NCBI RefSeq assembly: GCF_004521965.1
Contig: NZ_SDGK01000080.1
Location: 22,677-86,676, forward strand
Direction: 5' to 3'
Length of the DNA: 64,000 nucleotides
Source: Weissella cibaria
GTDB lineage: Bacteria > Bacillota > Bacilli > Lactobacillales > Lactobacillaceae
The notes beneath the pieces were generated by a model. It ran no database searches and was not told where the DNA came from. It worked only from the letters and a program-made list of their open reading frames with translations. Position 1 is the first letter of the stretch. Every line of letters starts with the position of its first letter. Of the stretch, positions 54,326-64,000 are shown piece after piece. The position numbers and the translations under genes are program-made.

Positions 54326-55243
54326 ATGGATAACATCCGTGAATCACTATTGAAACAATCAGCCGCAACCCGCAAGGATCGTTTTGGACGTTATATTTCA
54401 CTAGCAGCTTTGCTATTGATTGTTGTGGTTGTATTATCAATTTTCTGGTTTGTTGCTTCAAAAGGTTTGGCAACGTTTTTTGCAAATAAAGTTAACCTAT
54501 GGGATTTTCTAACAGGCACTAAGTGGGCACCTGGTCAAAAGGATGCCAACGGTCACCCATTCGTCGGTGCTGCACCGATGATTGTTGGTTCATTTTTGGT
54601 TACGTTGATTTCGGCTTTAATTGCCACACCATTTGCCATTGGAACCGCCGTCTTTATGACTGAAATATCACCCAAGCGTGGTGCGAAAATTTTGGGACCT
54701 GTGACGGAATTGTTGGTTGGTATTCCATCCGTTGTTTATGGATTTATTGGTTTGTCAGTCATCGTACCAGTGATGCGTCATTTGTTTGGCGGTTCTGGGT
54801 TCGGGATTTTGGCCGGGGCCATGGTGTTGTTCGTCATGATTTTGCCAACGGTCACATCAATGACGGTTGATACGTTGAAATCAGTACCACGTCACTACCG
54901 CGAGTCATCATTGGCCCTAGGCGCAACCCGCTGGCAAATGATTTACAAGGTAATCTTGCGTGCAGCAACGCCTGGTATTTTGACAGCCGTAGTCTTCGGC
55001 ATGGCCCGCGCCTTTGGTGAAGCCTTGGCTGTTCAAATGGTTGTCGGTAATGCGGCGTTGATGCCACAGAATTTGACATCACCAGCCGCCACATTGACGT
55101 CAGTCTTGACGCAAGGAATTGGAAACACGGTTATGGGATCACTCGAAAATAACGCGTTGTGGAGTTTGGCATTGATCTTGTTGTTGATGTCGTTGGTCTT
55201 CAACTCAGTTATCCGTGCAATTGCTAAGAAGGGAGTCATGTAA
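54326..55243 (+). CDS. pstC: Phosphate ABC transporter permease PstC
   Basis: A 305-residue permease with six helices. EISPKRGAKILGPVTELLVGIPSVVYGF and the EAA-loop SSLALGATRWQMIYKVILRAATPG are the PstC signatures (given in parts: GIPSVVYGFIGL; ALGATRWQMIYKV). It pairs with PstA. Starts 13 bases after pstS with AAGGAGTG. Confidence 0.94.
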   Translation: MDNIRESLLKQSAATRKDRFGRYISLAALLLIVVVVLSIFWFVASKGLATFFANKVNLWDFLTGTKWAPGQKDANGHPFVGAAPMIVGSFLVTLISALIATPFAIGTAVFMTEISPKRGAKILGPVTELLVGIPSVVYGFIGLSVIVPVMRHLFGGSGFGILAGAMVLFVMILPTVTSMTVDTLKSVPRHYRESSLALGATRWQMIYKVILRAATPGILTAVVFGMARAFGEALAVQMVVGNAALMPQNLTSPAATLTSVLTQGIGNTVMGSLENNALWSLALILLLMSLVFNSVIRAIAKKGVM

Positions 55244-55244
55244 G

Positions 55245-56138
55245 ATGTTGAACCCAAAGCAAGTCGATAAAATTGCAAGTGTCGTTCTTTACGCAATTGC
55301 AGGCTTTGTAATTTTGATTTTGGCAGCACTGCTTGGTTATATTTTGTACCAAGGTGTACCACATTTGTCATGGCACTTTTTGACGGCGCCTGCGACAGCC
55401 TTTACTGCCGGTGGTGGTATCGGTATCCAACTATTTAATTCGCTATACTTGTTGGTTATTACGATGTTAATTTCATTCCCAATTGCATTGGGTGCTGGAA
55501 TTTATTTGAATGAGTATGCTAACAAGAAGAGTCGTGCAACCGCTTTGATTCGCACGGCCATTGAAATTTTGTCATCACTTCCTTCTGTGGTTGTGGGGTT
55601 GTTTGGTTTCTTGTTGTTCGTTGTGCAATTCAAACTTGGCTTCTCAATTTTGTCAGGTGCGATTTCACTAACGTTCTTCAACCTACCATTGCTAACACGT
55701 TCCGTTGAAGAGTCATTGCGAACGATTCCTGATTTGCAACGTGAAGCCGGTGCGGCCCTCGGTTTGTCTCGTTGGGAGACTGTTGGTCACATTATTTTGC
55801 CAGCTGCCTTGCCATCGATCGTGACCGGTGTGGTTTTGTCAGCAGGTCGTGTGTTCGGTGAAGCCGCCGCATTGATTTACACAGCTGGACAATCAGCACC
55901 AGCTTTGGACTTTACGGATTGGAACCCATTCAACGTTTCATCTCCATTGAACATTATGCGTCCCGCCGAAACGTTGGCGGTGCACATTTGGAAGGTTAAT
56001 TCAGAAGGCATCATGCCTGATGCGGCTGACGTATCCGCTGGCTCATCTGCCGTTTTGATCATCGCTGTCTTGTTGTTCAACTTCTTTGCTCGTTACTTGA
56101 GTGGAGTTTTGTTCAAGCGTTTGACGGCAACGAAGTAA
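55245..56138 (+). CDS. pstA: Phosphate ABC transporter permease PstA
   Basis: A 297-residue permease, partner of PstC. EILSSLPSVVVGLFGFLLF and GAALGLSRWETVGHIILPAA are the typical blocks. The ATG at 55245 starts one base after the pstC stop, with AAGGGAG upstream inside pstC; the ATG-less start at 55215 lies within pstC. Confidence 0.94.
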   Translation: MLNPKQVDKIASVVLYAIAGFVILILAALLGYILYQGVPHLSWHFLTAPATAFTAGGGIGIQLFNSLYLLVITMLISFPIALGAGIYLNEYANKKSRATALIRTAIEILSSLPSVVVGLFGFLLFVVQFKLGFSILSGAISLTFFNLPLLTRSVEESLRTIPDLQREAGAALGLSRWETVGHIILPAALPSIVTGVVLSAGRVFGEAAALIYTAGQSAPALDFTDWNPFNVSSPLNIMRPAETLAVHIWKVNSEGIMPDAADVSAGSSAVLIIAVLLFNFFARYLSGVLFKRLTATK

Positions 56139-56155
56139 GAAAGAGGACATTTGTC

Positions 56156-56980
56156 ATGGCTGAAGAGCAACATTTAATTTTTGACGAGGAACAACCAGAG
56201 CGCTACGTCTATGATATGGACGAAGCGAAGCACGAGGTTGCTTTGTCAACAAAGGACTTGCAAGTGTTCTACGGCGACAAGTTGGCCTTGCAAGATGCCG
56301 ATTTGAAGTTTGAACGCTACAAGATTACCTCATTGATTGGGGCATCTGGTTCAGGTAAGTCAACGTTCCTGCGTTCGTTGAACCGCATGAATGACTCAGT
56401 GGCGACGGTTAAGGGAAACATTATGTACCGTGGCTTGGATATCAACTCAAAAGGTATCGATGTCTATGAGATGCGTAAGCACATCGGCATGGTTTTCCAA
56501 CGGCCAAATCCATTCGCAAAGTCAATCTCAGATAACATCACGTTCGCGTTGAAGCAACACGGCATGCGTGACAAGCAACAATTGGACGAAATTGTTGAAA
56601 CGTCATTGCGTCAAGCTGCTTTGTGGGATGAAGTGAAGGACGACTTGGGTAAGTCAGCCGTGTCATTGTCAGGTGGGCAACAACAGCGTTTGGTTATTGC
56701 CCGCGCGATTGCCATGAATCCTGATATTTTGTTGATGGATGAACCATCATCAGCGTTGGATCCGATTTCTTCAGCGAAGATTGAAGATACATTGATGCAA
56801 TTGAAGGAAAAGTACACGATTATTATCGTGACGCACAACATGCAACAAGCAGCACGTATTTCTGACTATACAGCGTTCTTTAATAGCGGTAAGTTGGTCG
56901 AATACGATTTAACACGTAAGATTTTCACACGCCCAAAGGTACAATTGACGATTGATTATGTGAACGGGAACTTTGGTTAA
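56156..56980 (+). CDS. pstB: Phosphate ABC transporter ATPase PstB, copy 1
   Basis: A 274-residue ABC ATPase. Walker A LIGASGSGKSTFLRS, signature [15 protein letters not shown], Walker B ILLMDEPSSALDPIS. It has an N-terminal extension of about 30 acidic residues absent from copy 2. Energises phosphate uptake through PstC/PstA. Confidence 0.95.
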   Translation: MAEEQHLIFDEEQPERYVYDMDEAKHEVALSTKDLQVFYGDKLALQDADLKFERYKITSLIGASGSGKSTFLRSLNRMNDSVATVKGNIMYRGLDINSKGIDVYEMRKHIGMVFQRPNPFAKSISDNITFALKQHGMRDKQQLDEIVETSLRQAALWDEVKDDLGKSAVSLSGGQQQRLVIARAIAMNPDILLMDEPSSALDPISSAKIEDTLMQLKEKYTIIIVTHNMQQAARISDYTAFFNSGKLVEYDLTRKIFTRPKVQLTIDYVNGNFG

Positions 56981-56995
56981 GAGAGGCATTATCAA

Positions 56996-57754
56996 ATGGC
57001 AGAAAAAATTTTGACAACTGAAAACGTGCGTCTCTACTACGGTGAAAAAGAAGCGTTGCACGGCATCAATTTGGACTATGATAAGTTCGGTATTACGGCG
57101 TTGATTGGACCATCTGGTTCAGGTAAGTCAACGTACCTACGTGCTTTGAACCGTATGCACGATTTGACAGATAACGTGACGGTTAACGGCACGTTCCTGT
57201 TCAAGGGGCAAGATATCTACGCGCCATCTACCGACACGGTTGAATTGCGTAAGGATATTGGCATGGTGTTCCAACAACCGAACCCATTCCCATTCTCAAT
57301 CTACGATAACGTGGCCTTTGGGATGCGCATCTCTGGTGAGAAGAATAAAGCTGTATTGGATGAAATGGTTGAGACATCATTGAAGCAAGCAGCTATCTGG
57401 AATGAAGTGAAGGATGATTTGCACAAGTCAGCCTTGTCGTTGTCAGGTGGACAACAACAACGTGTGTCAATCGCACGCGCTTTGGCCACATCACCAGAAA
57501 TCTTGTTGTTGGATGAACCAACGGCCGCGCTGGACCCAGTGTCAGCCCACGCGGTTGAAAACACATTGATGCAATTGCGTGATAAGTTAACGATGATTAT
57601 TGTAACGCATTCAATGGCGCAAGCATCACGTATTTCTGATCGAACGGCCTTCTTTATGAACGGTGACTTGATTGAAGCGAATGACACAAAGAAGATGTTC
57701 TTGGATCCAGACAAGAAGGAGACCCAAGATTATATCTCAGGTCGCTTCGGATAG
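56996..57754 (+). CDS. pstB: Phosphate ABC transporter ATPase PstB, copy 2
   Basis: A 252-residue paralogue of copy 1. Walker [16 protein letters not shown], signature [15 protein letters not shown], Walker [16 protein letters not shown]. The two are clearly diverged, so the transporter may use a heterodimer, as tandem pstB genes do in other lactic acid bacteria. 15-base gap from copy 1. Confidence 0.95.
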   Translation: MAEKILTTENVRLYYGEKEALHGINLDYDKFGITALIGPSGSGKSTYLRALNRMHDLTDNVTVNGTFLFKGQDIYAPSTDTVELRKDIGMVFQQPNPFPFSIYDNVAFGMRISGEKNKAVLDEMVETSLKQAAIWNEVKDDLHKSALSLSGGQQQRVSIARALATSPEILLLDEPTAALDPVSAHAVENTLMQLRDKLTMIIVTHSMAQASRISDRTAFFMNGDLIEANDTKKMFLDPDKKETQDYISGRFG

Positions 57755-57801
57755 CCTGTGCTATACTAAACAAACAATTAACAGAAACGGGGAATTATCA
57801 A

Positions 57802-58476
57802 ATGCGTCAATATTTTGATGAAGAACTAGCTGATTTGGATACGTCTTTTAAGGAAATGGGACTGCTGGTATCTGAGACGTTGGGTCGCGCGGTACAAGCT
57901 TTCTTGGACCACGACCGTGCCACGGCACAAGAAATTATCGATGGTGACAAGGCTATCAACCAACGCGAAATTGCTTTGGAAAAGAAGACTTTCGAAATGA
58001 TTGCCTTGTACCAACCAGTAACGACTGATTTGCGTGAAATTGTAACGGTCTTAAAGGCTGTTTCAGTTTTGGAGCGAATTGGTGACAATGCACGAAACAT
58101 TGCACTTTCAACAATTCACGTGAAGGGTAACAAGCGTGTGGCGGCAATTGAAGAAAAGGTCGGTATGACTGGTTCAACAGTAGCCAAGATGGTGTCGGAT
58201 GTGTTGGATTACTACGTGAATGACGATGCGGCTTCTGCTGAAGCGATTGCTGAAGTGGCAACGTCGGTATCACATGTTACTGGTGAGATTCGTGAAATGG
58301 CAATCGAAGCCATGAAGTCAGACCCAGAATTGGTGACGGCCTCAACGGATTATTTGGTGGTTGCTGGTTACTTGAAGCGTACGTCAGACTACGTGACAGA
58401 CATTGCGGAGTGGATTATCTACAAGCGCACGGGTAAGATTGTTGAATTGAACCCAGGAATTTCATCATTTATTTAA
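57802..58476 (+). CDS. phoU: Phosphate signalling protein PhoU
   Basis: A 224-residue two-repeat helical bundle protein that dampens phosphate uptake and PhoR signalling. The N-terminal FDEELADLDTSFKEMGLLVSE, the metal-binding block VLERIGDNARNIAL and its second-repeat counterpart YLKRTSDYVTDIAEWI are standard. Last gene of the pst operon. Terminator at 58488-58519. Confidence 0.94.
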   Translation: MRQYFDEELADLDTSFKEMGLLVSETLGRAVQAFLDHDRATAQEIIDGDKAINQREIALEKKTFEMIALYQPVTTDLREIVTVLKAVSVLERIGDNARNIALSTIHVKGNKRVAAIEEKVGMTGSTVAKMVSDVLDYYVNDDAASAEAIAEVATSVSHVTGEIREMAIEAMKSDPELVTASTDYLVVAGYLKRTSDYVTDIAEWIIYKRTGKIVELNPGISSFI

Positions 58477-58487
58477 GCGATAAATTA

Positions 58488-58519
58488 AAAGAGCCAACGC
58501 ACAAGCATTGGCTCTTTTT
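58488..58519 (+). terminator. Terminator of the pst operon
   Basis: Stem AGAGCCAA / TTGGCTCT with a 10-base loop and T5. Confidence 0.88.
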
Positions 58520-58572
58520 GTGATTTTAGGTTAAACTTAATGTTGGCGAAATTAGTTTAACAGGAGGATGGC

Positions 58573-59379
58573 ATGAAAAAAGTCACGAAGGTCACCCGGC
58601 AACGGAAACCAGGGCGTTATAATATCTATTTGGATGATGAGTTTGCGTGGGCGGTTGATGAAAAAATCCTGATTAAATATAACTTGTTCAAAGATACTGA
58701 GCTGTCTGATGAAGATCTCAAGAAAATTGAAGATGCGGAATTTGAACAGAAAGCCTATACGAAGGCGCTTGTCTATGCAACTGGTCGAATGCGTTCAAAA
58801 ATGCAAGTTATTATCAAGCTAAAGGAAAACGAATTTCCAGGCATCGTGATTGCGCATGTGATTGACCGGTTAGAGGCAGCAAATGTGATTGATGATGCTC
58901 GCTTTGCTGAAGAGTATGTCCGTAGTGCGATTCACTCGGGTAAATTGGGACCACGCGGTGTTAGGACGAAGCTGCAACAACTTGGGGTCGATAAGTATCT
59001 AGTTGAAGATGCTTTGGTGGAATATGACGAAGAAGACCAAGCCGTGCAACTTGATGAAAAAGTCGAAAAACTTATGCAGAAGTACGCTCGACAGGCGCAC
59101 TTTATGGCGGAGCAGAAAACCAAACAAAAACTGGCTCAACTGGGTTATGATAGTAAACTTGTTGTGGCAGCGCTGAAGCGTTATGAAGCAGAGAATGAAA
59201 CCGACACAGACCAGGAGTGGGAGAACTTAGAGCGGGATGCGTCGTCAGCTGCCAATCGTTACCGCCAGTATGAGGGGTGGGAATTTAAGAAAAGAGTAAA
59301 AGCCGCGATGTTTCGAAAAGGTTACGACTTATCCCTTGTGGATAAGTGGATAAAGCAAAACGAGACGGAAATGCAATAA
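58573..59379 (+). CDS. recX: Recombination regulator RecX
   Basis: A 268-residue helical protein made of three-helix repeats, which limits RecA filaments. KYNLFKDTELSDEDLKKIED, the repeat with RLEAANVIDDARFAEEYVRS and the RGVRTKLQQLGV block are the RecX pattern. Length fits the long Gram-positive form. CAGGAGG precedes the ATG. Confidence 0.9.
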   Translation: MKKVTKVTRQRKPGRYNIYLDDEFAWAVDEKILIKYNLFKDTELSDEDLKKIEDAEFEQKAYTKALVYATGRMRSKMQVIIKLKENEFPGIVIAHVIDRLEAANVIDDARFAEEYVRSAIHSGKLGPRGVRTKLQQLGVDKYLVEDALVEYDEEDQAVQLDEKVEKLMQKYARQAHFMAEQKTKQKLAQLGYDSKLVVAALKRYEAENETDTDQEWENLERDASSAANRYRQYEGWEFKKRVKAAMFRKGYDLSLVDKWIKQNETEMQ

Positions 59380-59390
59380 TATACAAATTA

Positions 59391-60295
59391 ATGAATATAA
59401 AGCTAACGCTCTGATTTGTCGGCGGGGCGTTTTTTGGGTTAGCATTGGTATTCGTTGTAGCATTGGTTGGCTTACAAAGCCAGGTGCATGCAGATGTCGC
59501 GGATTATGAAGTCCATGCATTAATTCCGACAACGAAGATTAAAGGAAATCACACGGGAGCATTTGATATGGTGCTGGTGCCAAATCAAACCCAGAACATG
59601 TCATGTGTGATTATAAATCACACGGACAAAAATATCGTATTTGATATTGCCAAAGGAACGGCTAAAACCACGGTAAATGGGAACATCAACTACACGGCGA
59701 ACGATACGACATTTGATGCAACGTTGCCCGAACCAATCGGTGAGGACATGCGGATTCCGGCAACTGTGACCGCCAAGGCGTCTACAAATACAGGGTTTAA
59801 TGTCACACTTGTAACGTCTAAAACGGTTTGGCAAGGGTTACTAGCTGGTGGCATTAAAATTTCCCCGCGTGGCGAAGTGGCAACTAAAAAATCACAAAGT
59901 GGTGACGATCAAGGCATCACAACGATTGACGTCTTTGTCCGTAATAAAGACGACCTGCCCGTGGTAAAATAGGCATTCGCTTCAGCAGCGGTTAAGCGCA
60001 TTAAAGGAAAACCAGCACTGGGTATTTTAGTTCGCAACCCGCACGGTAATTTCGTAAATAAATTCCGAGTTACAGCGCAGGTAGTGGATAAGAACGGCAA
60101 GATTGTCTTGCAACGCGAACAGGCAGGCATGACAATGGCCCCTTATTCAAAAATGACATGGCCGATGAATTCATGACGCGTCACGTCAATACTTGGTCGT
60201 GGTTATATACCGTGCTGGTGATGATATTGCTTGTGTTGGTTGTGGCCATCGTCACTGTGATGATTAAAATTTGGGGGATCCACAAGCATTGTTAA
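59391..60295 (+). pseudogene. WxL-interacting DUF916/DUF3324-type surface protein, decayed
   Basis: A signal segment (FFGLALVFVVALVGLQSQVHA) is followed by DUF916 sequence: VHALIPTTKIKGNHTGAFDM, then DKNIVFDIAKGTAKTTVNG. Then comes a DUF3324-like part (GKPALGILVRNPHGNFVNKF) and a C-terminal membrane helix (LYTVLVMILLVLVVAIVTVM). In-frame stops occur at TGA 59412, TAG 59970 and TGA 60174, and the final helix is in another frame from 60173. These proteins bind peptidoglycan and WxL proteins. The 59445-59972 stretch alone remains open (175 codons). Confidence 0.78.
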
Positions 60296-60388
60296 GAGAT
60301 GCATCCCAAGACAACAGTGCGTTGGACCGTGTCACGTGATACAATAAAAAAGAATAAATTTGGTGAAAGGCCGTAAAAGGGCTCAAAG

Positions 60389-60940
60389 ATGAAAGATAGT
60401 CGACTACCTAGGGAAGGCGACTTTATTACGATTAAGAGCTACAAGCACGACGGCAGTTTACATCGAACTTGGCGTGATACGATGGTCCTTAAAACCAGTG
60501 AAAATGCAATTATTGGGTTGAACGATCACACATTGGTGACCGAAGATGACGGTCGTCGATGGGTGACACGTGAGCCGGCTATTGTGTATTTTCACCGTAA
60601 GTATTGGTTTAACATCGTCGCGATGATACGAGATAATGGGGTGTCATATTACTGCAACCTCGCTTCACCATTTGTTTTGGATAAAGAAGCCCTAAAATAC
60701 GTAGACTACGACTTAGACGTGAAGGTTTTCCCAGACGGTGAGAAGCGTCTGTTGGATACGGATGAGTACGAACTACACAAAGCGCAGTGGCAATACCCGG
60801 CGGATATTGATTTTATCGTAAAGGAGCACGTGAAAATTCTCGTGGATTGGATCAATAAGCACCAGGGCCCATTCTCTGATGAGTACATCGACTTGTGGTA
60901 TCGACGCTACTTGGAAATCAAGCGTCGTAATAATCGTTAG
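60389..60940 (+). CDS. DUF402 nucleoside di/triphosphate phosphatase-like protein
   Basis: A 183-residue protein of the DUF402/YgaC family, whose studied members remove phosphate from nucleoside di- and triphosphates. [36 protein letters not shown] and the acidic metal block [14 protein letters not shown] are the signatures. It starts after GAAAGG with a weak promoter. A hairpin terminator follows. Confidence 0.85.
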   Translation: MKDSRLPREGDFITIKSYKHDGSLHRTWRDTMVLKTSENAIIGLNDHTLVTEDDGRRWVTREPAIVYFHRKYWFNIVAMIRDNGVSYYCNLASPFVLDKEALKYVDYDLDVKVFPDGEKRLLDTDEYELHKAQWQYPADIDFIVKEHVKILVDWINKHQGPFSDEYIDLWYRRYLEIKRRNNR

Positions 60941-60957
60941 TCGCAATATGATTTTGT

Positions 60958-60998
60958 AAAGGCAACCAGAATGTTAGCGCATTTTGGCTGCTTTTACT
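60958..60998 (+). terminator. Terminator after the DUF402 gene
   Basis: Long imperfect stem AAAGGCAACCAGAATG / CATTTTGGCTGCTTTT with a 6-base loop. A TATAAT box for the next gene follows at once (60999-61004). Confidence 0.75.
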
Positions 60999-61038
60999 TT
61001 ATAATCAAAAACGGAAATGTTCTAAGGGGATAAACAAT

Positions 61039-61881
61039 ATGAAAAAGTTTGGGTTAGTCTTATTGCTAATTATCGTGTTTGTTGGTGGTATTATCGGGTA
61101 CCGCCACGTCACCAACAATCAAGGGTATGAGGCAACGATGACAAATGCGCACAATGCATTAAATAAGCAGAATTGGTCAGATGCCAAGTTCTACTACCAA
61201 GAAGCACAAAAGGAAAAGAAGTCAGTTGAAGCGCGAACAGCGTTGGATCAACTGGTTTATGCTATTCGGGCAGATAAAGGTGCCAATAAGGGTGATTGGC
61301 AAGATGCCCTGGATTGGTACCACACTGCGAAAGTCGTTGACGGTGCGGTGGACTTAGTGAACGAGAACATTGATGTGGCTGTTCGTAAGGTCAAGACGAG
61401 CCGGGCGTCTTCTGAGGCCAAGGTGTCATCAAGCAAGGCGGCGTCTGTTGCGTCTTCTAAGGCAGCTTCTGCAAGTGTCGCCGCCTCGCAGAGTAAGGCA
61501 GCAAGTGAAGCAGCATCCTCATCACGGAAAGCAGCGGAGTTATCATCATCTGTTGCGGCGTCTGTTAGTCGTTCATCGGCTTCACAATCAATTAGCGGGG
61601 CGTTCAAGTCAAGCAAGGCAGCTAGTGCCAGCACAACTGAGAGCTCTGTTAGTGATTCATCAGATACGACGTCTTCAGACGCAGGTTCAGTTCCGGCAGG
61701 TTCATCATCAGAACGTCAGATGGATTCAGCTGATGTCGCAGCAGCACGAGCAGAGTTGATTGCTAAGGGATACAATGTGCAAGATTTGCCAGCCTCGGAA
61801 TTGCAAGCGGCGATGAACCAGGTGATTGACTCACATGGTGGCATGACGCTCGAAGATATTGCCAAGCAACACAAGTGGTAA
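61039..61881 (+). CDS. Membrane-anchored protein with TPR-like region and Ser-rich stalk
   Basis: A 280-residue protein: one N-terminal helix (FGLVLLLIIVFVGGIIGY), a helical TPR-like stretch (ALNKQNWSDAKFYYQEAQKE and GDWQDALDWYHTAKVV), a Ser/Ala-rich stalk of about 110 residues, and a C-terminal folded tail (AARAELIAKGYNVQDLPASE). It would project from the membrane into the wall. Function unknown. GGGG precedes the ATG, TATAAT at 60999. Confidence 0.7.
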   Translation: MKKFGLVLLLIIVFVGGIIGYRHVTNNQGYEATMTNAHNALNKQNWSDAKFYYQEAQKEKKSVEARTALDQLVYAIRADKGANKGDWQDALDWYHTAKVVDGAVDLVNENIDVAVRKVKTSRASSEAKVSSSKAASVASSKAASASVAASQSKAASEAASSSRKAAELSSSVAASVSRSSASQSISGAFKSSKAASASTTESSVSDSSDTTSSDAGSVPAGSSSERQMDSADVAAARAELIAKGYNVQDLPASELQAAMNQVIDSHGGMTLEDIAKQHKW

Positions 61882-61910
61882 GCACCTTTCGGACAACTAA
61901 ATACGTCAAA

Positions 61911-61948
61911 AACGGAACGGTCGTGGTGTTGAATCACGGACGTTTTTT
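61911..61948 (+). terminator. Terminator after the Ser-rich protein gene
   Basis: Imperfect stem AACGGTCGTG / CACGGACGTT with T6. Confidence 0.65.
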
Positions 61949-62017
61949 CGGTATACTAAATTATTAAGATTTTTCAAAAAATCGGTAAATAAAGTAAAGA
62001 AATTAAGGTCGATAAAA

Positions 62018-63589
62018 ATGGCATCATTACAAGAGGAATTGCAAACGCGCCGCACGTTTGCCATCATTTCCCACCCTGACGCCGGTAAAACGACCATCAC
62101 GGAGCAACTGTTGAAGCTTGGTGGTGTTGTGCGTGAAGCTGGAACTGTTAAGGGCCGTAAGGGAAATTTCGCAAAATCTGACTGGATGGAAATTGAGCAA
62201 AAACGTGGTATCTCAGTTACTTCATCAGTTTTGCAGTTTGATTTTGACGGTAAGCGTATCAACATTCTGGATACACCAGGACACGAAGATTTTTCTGAAG
62301 ACACGTACCGTACGTTGATGGCGGTTGACTCAGTTATCATGGTGGTCGACTCAGCCAAGGGTATCGAGCCACAAACGAAGAAGTTGTTTGAAATCGTTAG
62401 TGAACGCCACATTCCAATTTTCACATTCTTCAACAAGTTAGACCGCGATGGTCGTGATGCGTTGGACCTGGTGGATGAGCTAGAATCGACGTTGGGAATC
62501 AACGCTTATCCAATGAACTGGCCAATTGGATCAGGTCAAATTTTGGCGGGCTTGTTTGACTTGTACCACAACAATGTCGAGGTTTTCCGTCCAGAGTCTG
62601 AAGCAGAGCGTTTCTTGCCCTTGAACGCTGCAGGCACGGACTTGGCTGAACCAAACGAGTTGCAGGAGAATTCATTGTGGGCGGAAACACGCGATGAAAT
62701 CGAAATGTTGAAGGATGCCGGTAACCAGTTCGATGAGCAAGCCGTGATGAACGGAGAATTGACACCAGTCTTCTTCGGTTCTGCCTTGCAAGGGTTTGGT
62801 ATTGAGACATTCTTGCAAACATACATGCAATTTGCGCCAGCGCCTTCTGCTAAGAAGACGGTGAGTGGGGATGAAGTTGAACCAGCGACAGCCCAATTTT
62901 CTGGCTTTGTGTTTAAGATTCAAGCCAATATGAACCCAAATCACCGTGACCGTATTGCCTTTGTGCGTATTGTATCTGGTGAATTTGAACGTGGTATGGA
63001 TGTCACTTTGGCCCGTACTAACAAGAAGTTGCGTTTGTCGAACGTGACCCAATTCATGGCAGACACTCGCGAAAACGTTGAAAATGCTTATCCAGGTGAT
63101 ATTATCGGTGTTTATGATACGGGTAATTTCCAAATTGGTGACACGATTTATGCCGGTAAGAAGGCGGTTGAATTTGAAGAGCTACCAACGTTTACGCCAG
63201 AATTATTCATGCGGGTGCACGCAAAGAATGTCTTGAAGCAAAAGTCATTCCACAAGGGTGTGACCCAATTGGTGCAAGAAGGAACAATCCAAATGTACAC
63301 TGCTTGGGATTCAGGCGATTATATTTTGGGTGCTGTGGGTGTGTTGCAATTTGAAGTGTTCCAATTCCGTATGGAAAATGAATACAATACCGAAGTCTCA
63401 TTGGAGCCAATGGGATCAAAGATTGCCCGTTGGATTAACCCTGAACAATTAGATCCACGCATGGCCTCATCACGTAACTTGTTGGTACGTGATCGGTCTG
63501 AGCAACCGGTATTCTTGTTTGAAAACCAATTCGCAGAACGCTGGTTTAAAGACAAGTATCCAGATGTTGATTTGGAGAAAAAGCTATGA
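62018..63589 (+). CDS. prfC: Peptide chain release factor 3
   Basis: A 523-residue translational GTPase that releases RF1/RF2 from the ribosome after termination. G1 [16 protein letters not shown]2/G3 RGISVTSSV and [16 protein letters not shown]4 [10 protein letters not shown]. Domains II and III follow in normal order. Length is typical. AAGGTC precedes the ATG. Its stop overlaps the next small gene. Confidence 0.96.
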   Translation: MASLQEELQTRRTFAIISHPDAGKTTITEQLLKLGGVVREAGTVKGRKGNFAKSDWMEIEQKRGISVTSSVLQFDFDGKRINILDTPGHEDFSEDTYRTLMAVDSVIMVVDSAKGIEPQTKKLFEIVSERHIPIFTFFNKLDRDGRDALDLVDELESTLGINAYPMNWPIGSGQILAGLFDLYHNNVEVFRPESEAERFLPLNAAGTDLAEPNELQENSLWAETRDEIEMLKDAGNQFDEQAVMNGELTPVFFGSALQGFGIETFLQTYMQFAPAPSAKKTVSGDEVEPATAQFSGFVFKIQANMNPNHRDRIAFVRIVSGEFERGMDVTLARTNKKLRLSNVTQFMADTRENVENAYPGDIIGVYDTGNFQIGDTIYAGKKAVEFEELPTFTPELFMRVHAKNVLKQKSFHKGVTQLVQEGTIQMYTAWDSGDYILGAVGVLQFEVFQFRMENEYNTEVSLEPMGSKIARWINPEQLDPRMASSRNLLVRDRSEQPVFLFENQFAERWFKDKYPDVDLEKKL

Positions 63590-63795
63590 TTTTTTTGATG
63601 CCAATGGCACCAAATACATGGCTAATGGGGTTGGAAATTTTCTCCTTAATTATGGTGGCACCAACGGTTTTGTATTTCGTTGGGCACCGCATTTTGCGGG
63701 CATTTCCAGTACTGTTTAATGCGCTTCACTGGGTATTCGGTGCATATATGACATACGTCTTCGTTGCGGGGATTTCAACGTTGATGTTCAGTTAA
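63586..63795 (+). CDS. Small membrane protein after prfC
   Basis: A 69-residue protein with two membrane helices ([20 protein letters not shown] and [20 protein letters not shown]). The ATG overlaps the prfC stop (ATGA), so it is translationally coupled. Function unknown; no motif is recognised. Confidence 0.65.
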   Translation: MIFLMPMAPNTWLMGLEIFSLIMVAPTVLYFVGHRILRAFPVLFNALHWVFGAYMTYVFVAGISTLMFS

Positions 63796-63800
63796 AGAAA

Positions 63801-63826
63801 AAACGGTCAGTGATGACCGTTTTTTT
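63801..63826 (+). terminator. Terminator before the second ISL3 end
   Basis: Stem ACGGTCA / TGACCGT with a 4-base loop and T tract. GGCTCT of the IS end follows directly. Confidence 0.88.
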
Positions 63827-64000
63827 GGCTCTTTGTCAAATGGTGTTGGTCGGAGAAAATTCTGACTAAAATTGGTGATTATTGAGTTTTTATAACCTGG
63901 ATTGTGTGGGTGATTGGCAACGGCCAATTGCCTACACAATCCAGGTTTTTCTTTTTAAGCGGGAATGATTCGTGGGTGAACCAATTGTGTGCGGATGCGA
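63827..64000 (-). mobile_element. Second ISL3-family element, left end
   Basis: Starts GGCTCTTTGTCAAATGGTGT, matching the left end of the element at 48867 (GGCTCTATGCCAAATAGCGT). Next come a bidirectional hairpin terminator, AACCTGGATTGTGT... with its complement (about 63894-63952), and the 3' end of a transposase on the - strand. The element continues past the window. Confidence 0.8.
63955..64000 (-). CDS. ISL3-family transposase, C-terminal fragment at window edge
   Basis: The - strand frame reading RIRTQLVHPRIIPA before a TAA at 63955-63957 aligns with the last residues of the other ISL3 transposase (MRRIRIQMKYGKF). Only the last 14 codons are in the window. Confidence 0.65.
   Translation of the reverse strand, partial: RIRTQLVHPRIIPA

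Noticed and set aside
61430..61690. ORF at 61370-61759 and antisense ORFs in the Ser-rich stalk
   Set aside because: Shadows of biased Ser/Ala codons; no ribosome site and unnatural composition.

Overview
The window reads as chromosome of a lactic acid bacterium of the Weissella confusa/cibaria type (Lactobacillaceae). The evidence is moderate GC, a strong preference for TTG as the leucine codon in highly expressed genes, AGGAGG-type ribosome binding sites, the gdpP-rplI-dnaB gene order, 2,3-BPG-dependent phosphoglycerate mutase, and ISL3-family insertion sequences. Genus is inferred from these traits and no database was searched. Nearly all genes lie on the + strand.

Layout. 1-6.6 kb: the dlt operon (dltA partial, then B, C, D) for D-alanylation of teichoic acids, running on into a beta-lactamase-fold serine hydrolase, a polytopic membrane protein and a DUF915 alpha/beta hydrolase. 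7-11.4 kb: helD, trpS and a Ppx/GppA phosphatase. 11.4-12.5 kb: a gene-free stretch with a structured palindromic element and an orphan promoter-terminator pair on the - strand. 12.5-19 kb: nnrD, a dead GPH sugar permease, pepV, an interrupted surface protein, a DUF1002 secreted protein and a flavodoxin-like protein. 19-25.5 kb: birA-bioY, a GMK-like kinase, two envelope proteins and the glnQ-glnH-glnP-glnP transporter. 26-30 kb: oppBCDF without oppA. 30-37.4 kb: gdpP, rplI, dnaB, an MFS carrier, a FUSC-like protein and an M20 deacylase. 37.7-40.7 kb: a MoxR ATPase, a VWA protein and two small paralogous proteins. 41-48.8 kb: ispE, two BMP-type nucleoside-binding proteins, two SseB-like proteins, a ferredoxin-NADP reductase, a coiled-coil protein and gpmA. 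48.9-53.2 kb: decayed or mobile DNA (an ISL3 element, a chimeric pseudogene, and a GH65 relative that has lost its catalytic barrel). 53.4-58.5 kb: pstSCAB1B2-phoU. 58.6-64 kb: recX, a dead DUF916 gene, a DUF402 gene, a Ser-rich anchored protein, prfC, and the end of a second ISL3 element.

Most noteworthy. (1) A family of GC-rich intergenic elements, with two near-complete copies, one divergent copy and fragments, always sits just downstream of intrinsic terminators. The two best copies keep perfectly paired arms despite different arm sequences, which suggests selection on structure (RNA or palindromic mobile element). (2) The MoxR-VWA operon carries tandem small paralogs and has an HQxxH in place of HExxH. 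(3) All four solute-binding proteins in the window lack a lipobox cysteine. (4) Both ISL3 ends abut terminator T-tracts. (5) Several pseudogenes are broken mainly by stop codons explicable as C-to-T or G-to-A transitions. No CRISPR array, prophage, rRNA or tRNA gene was seen.
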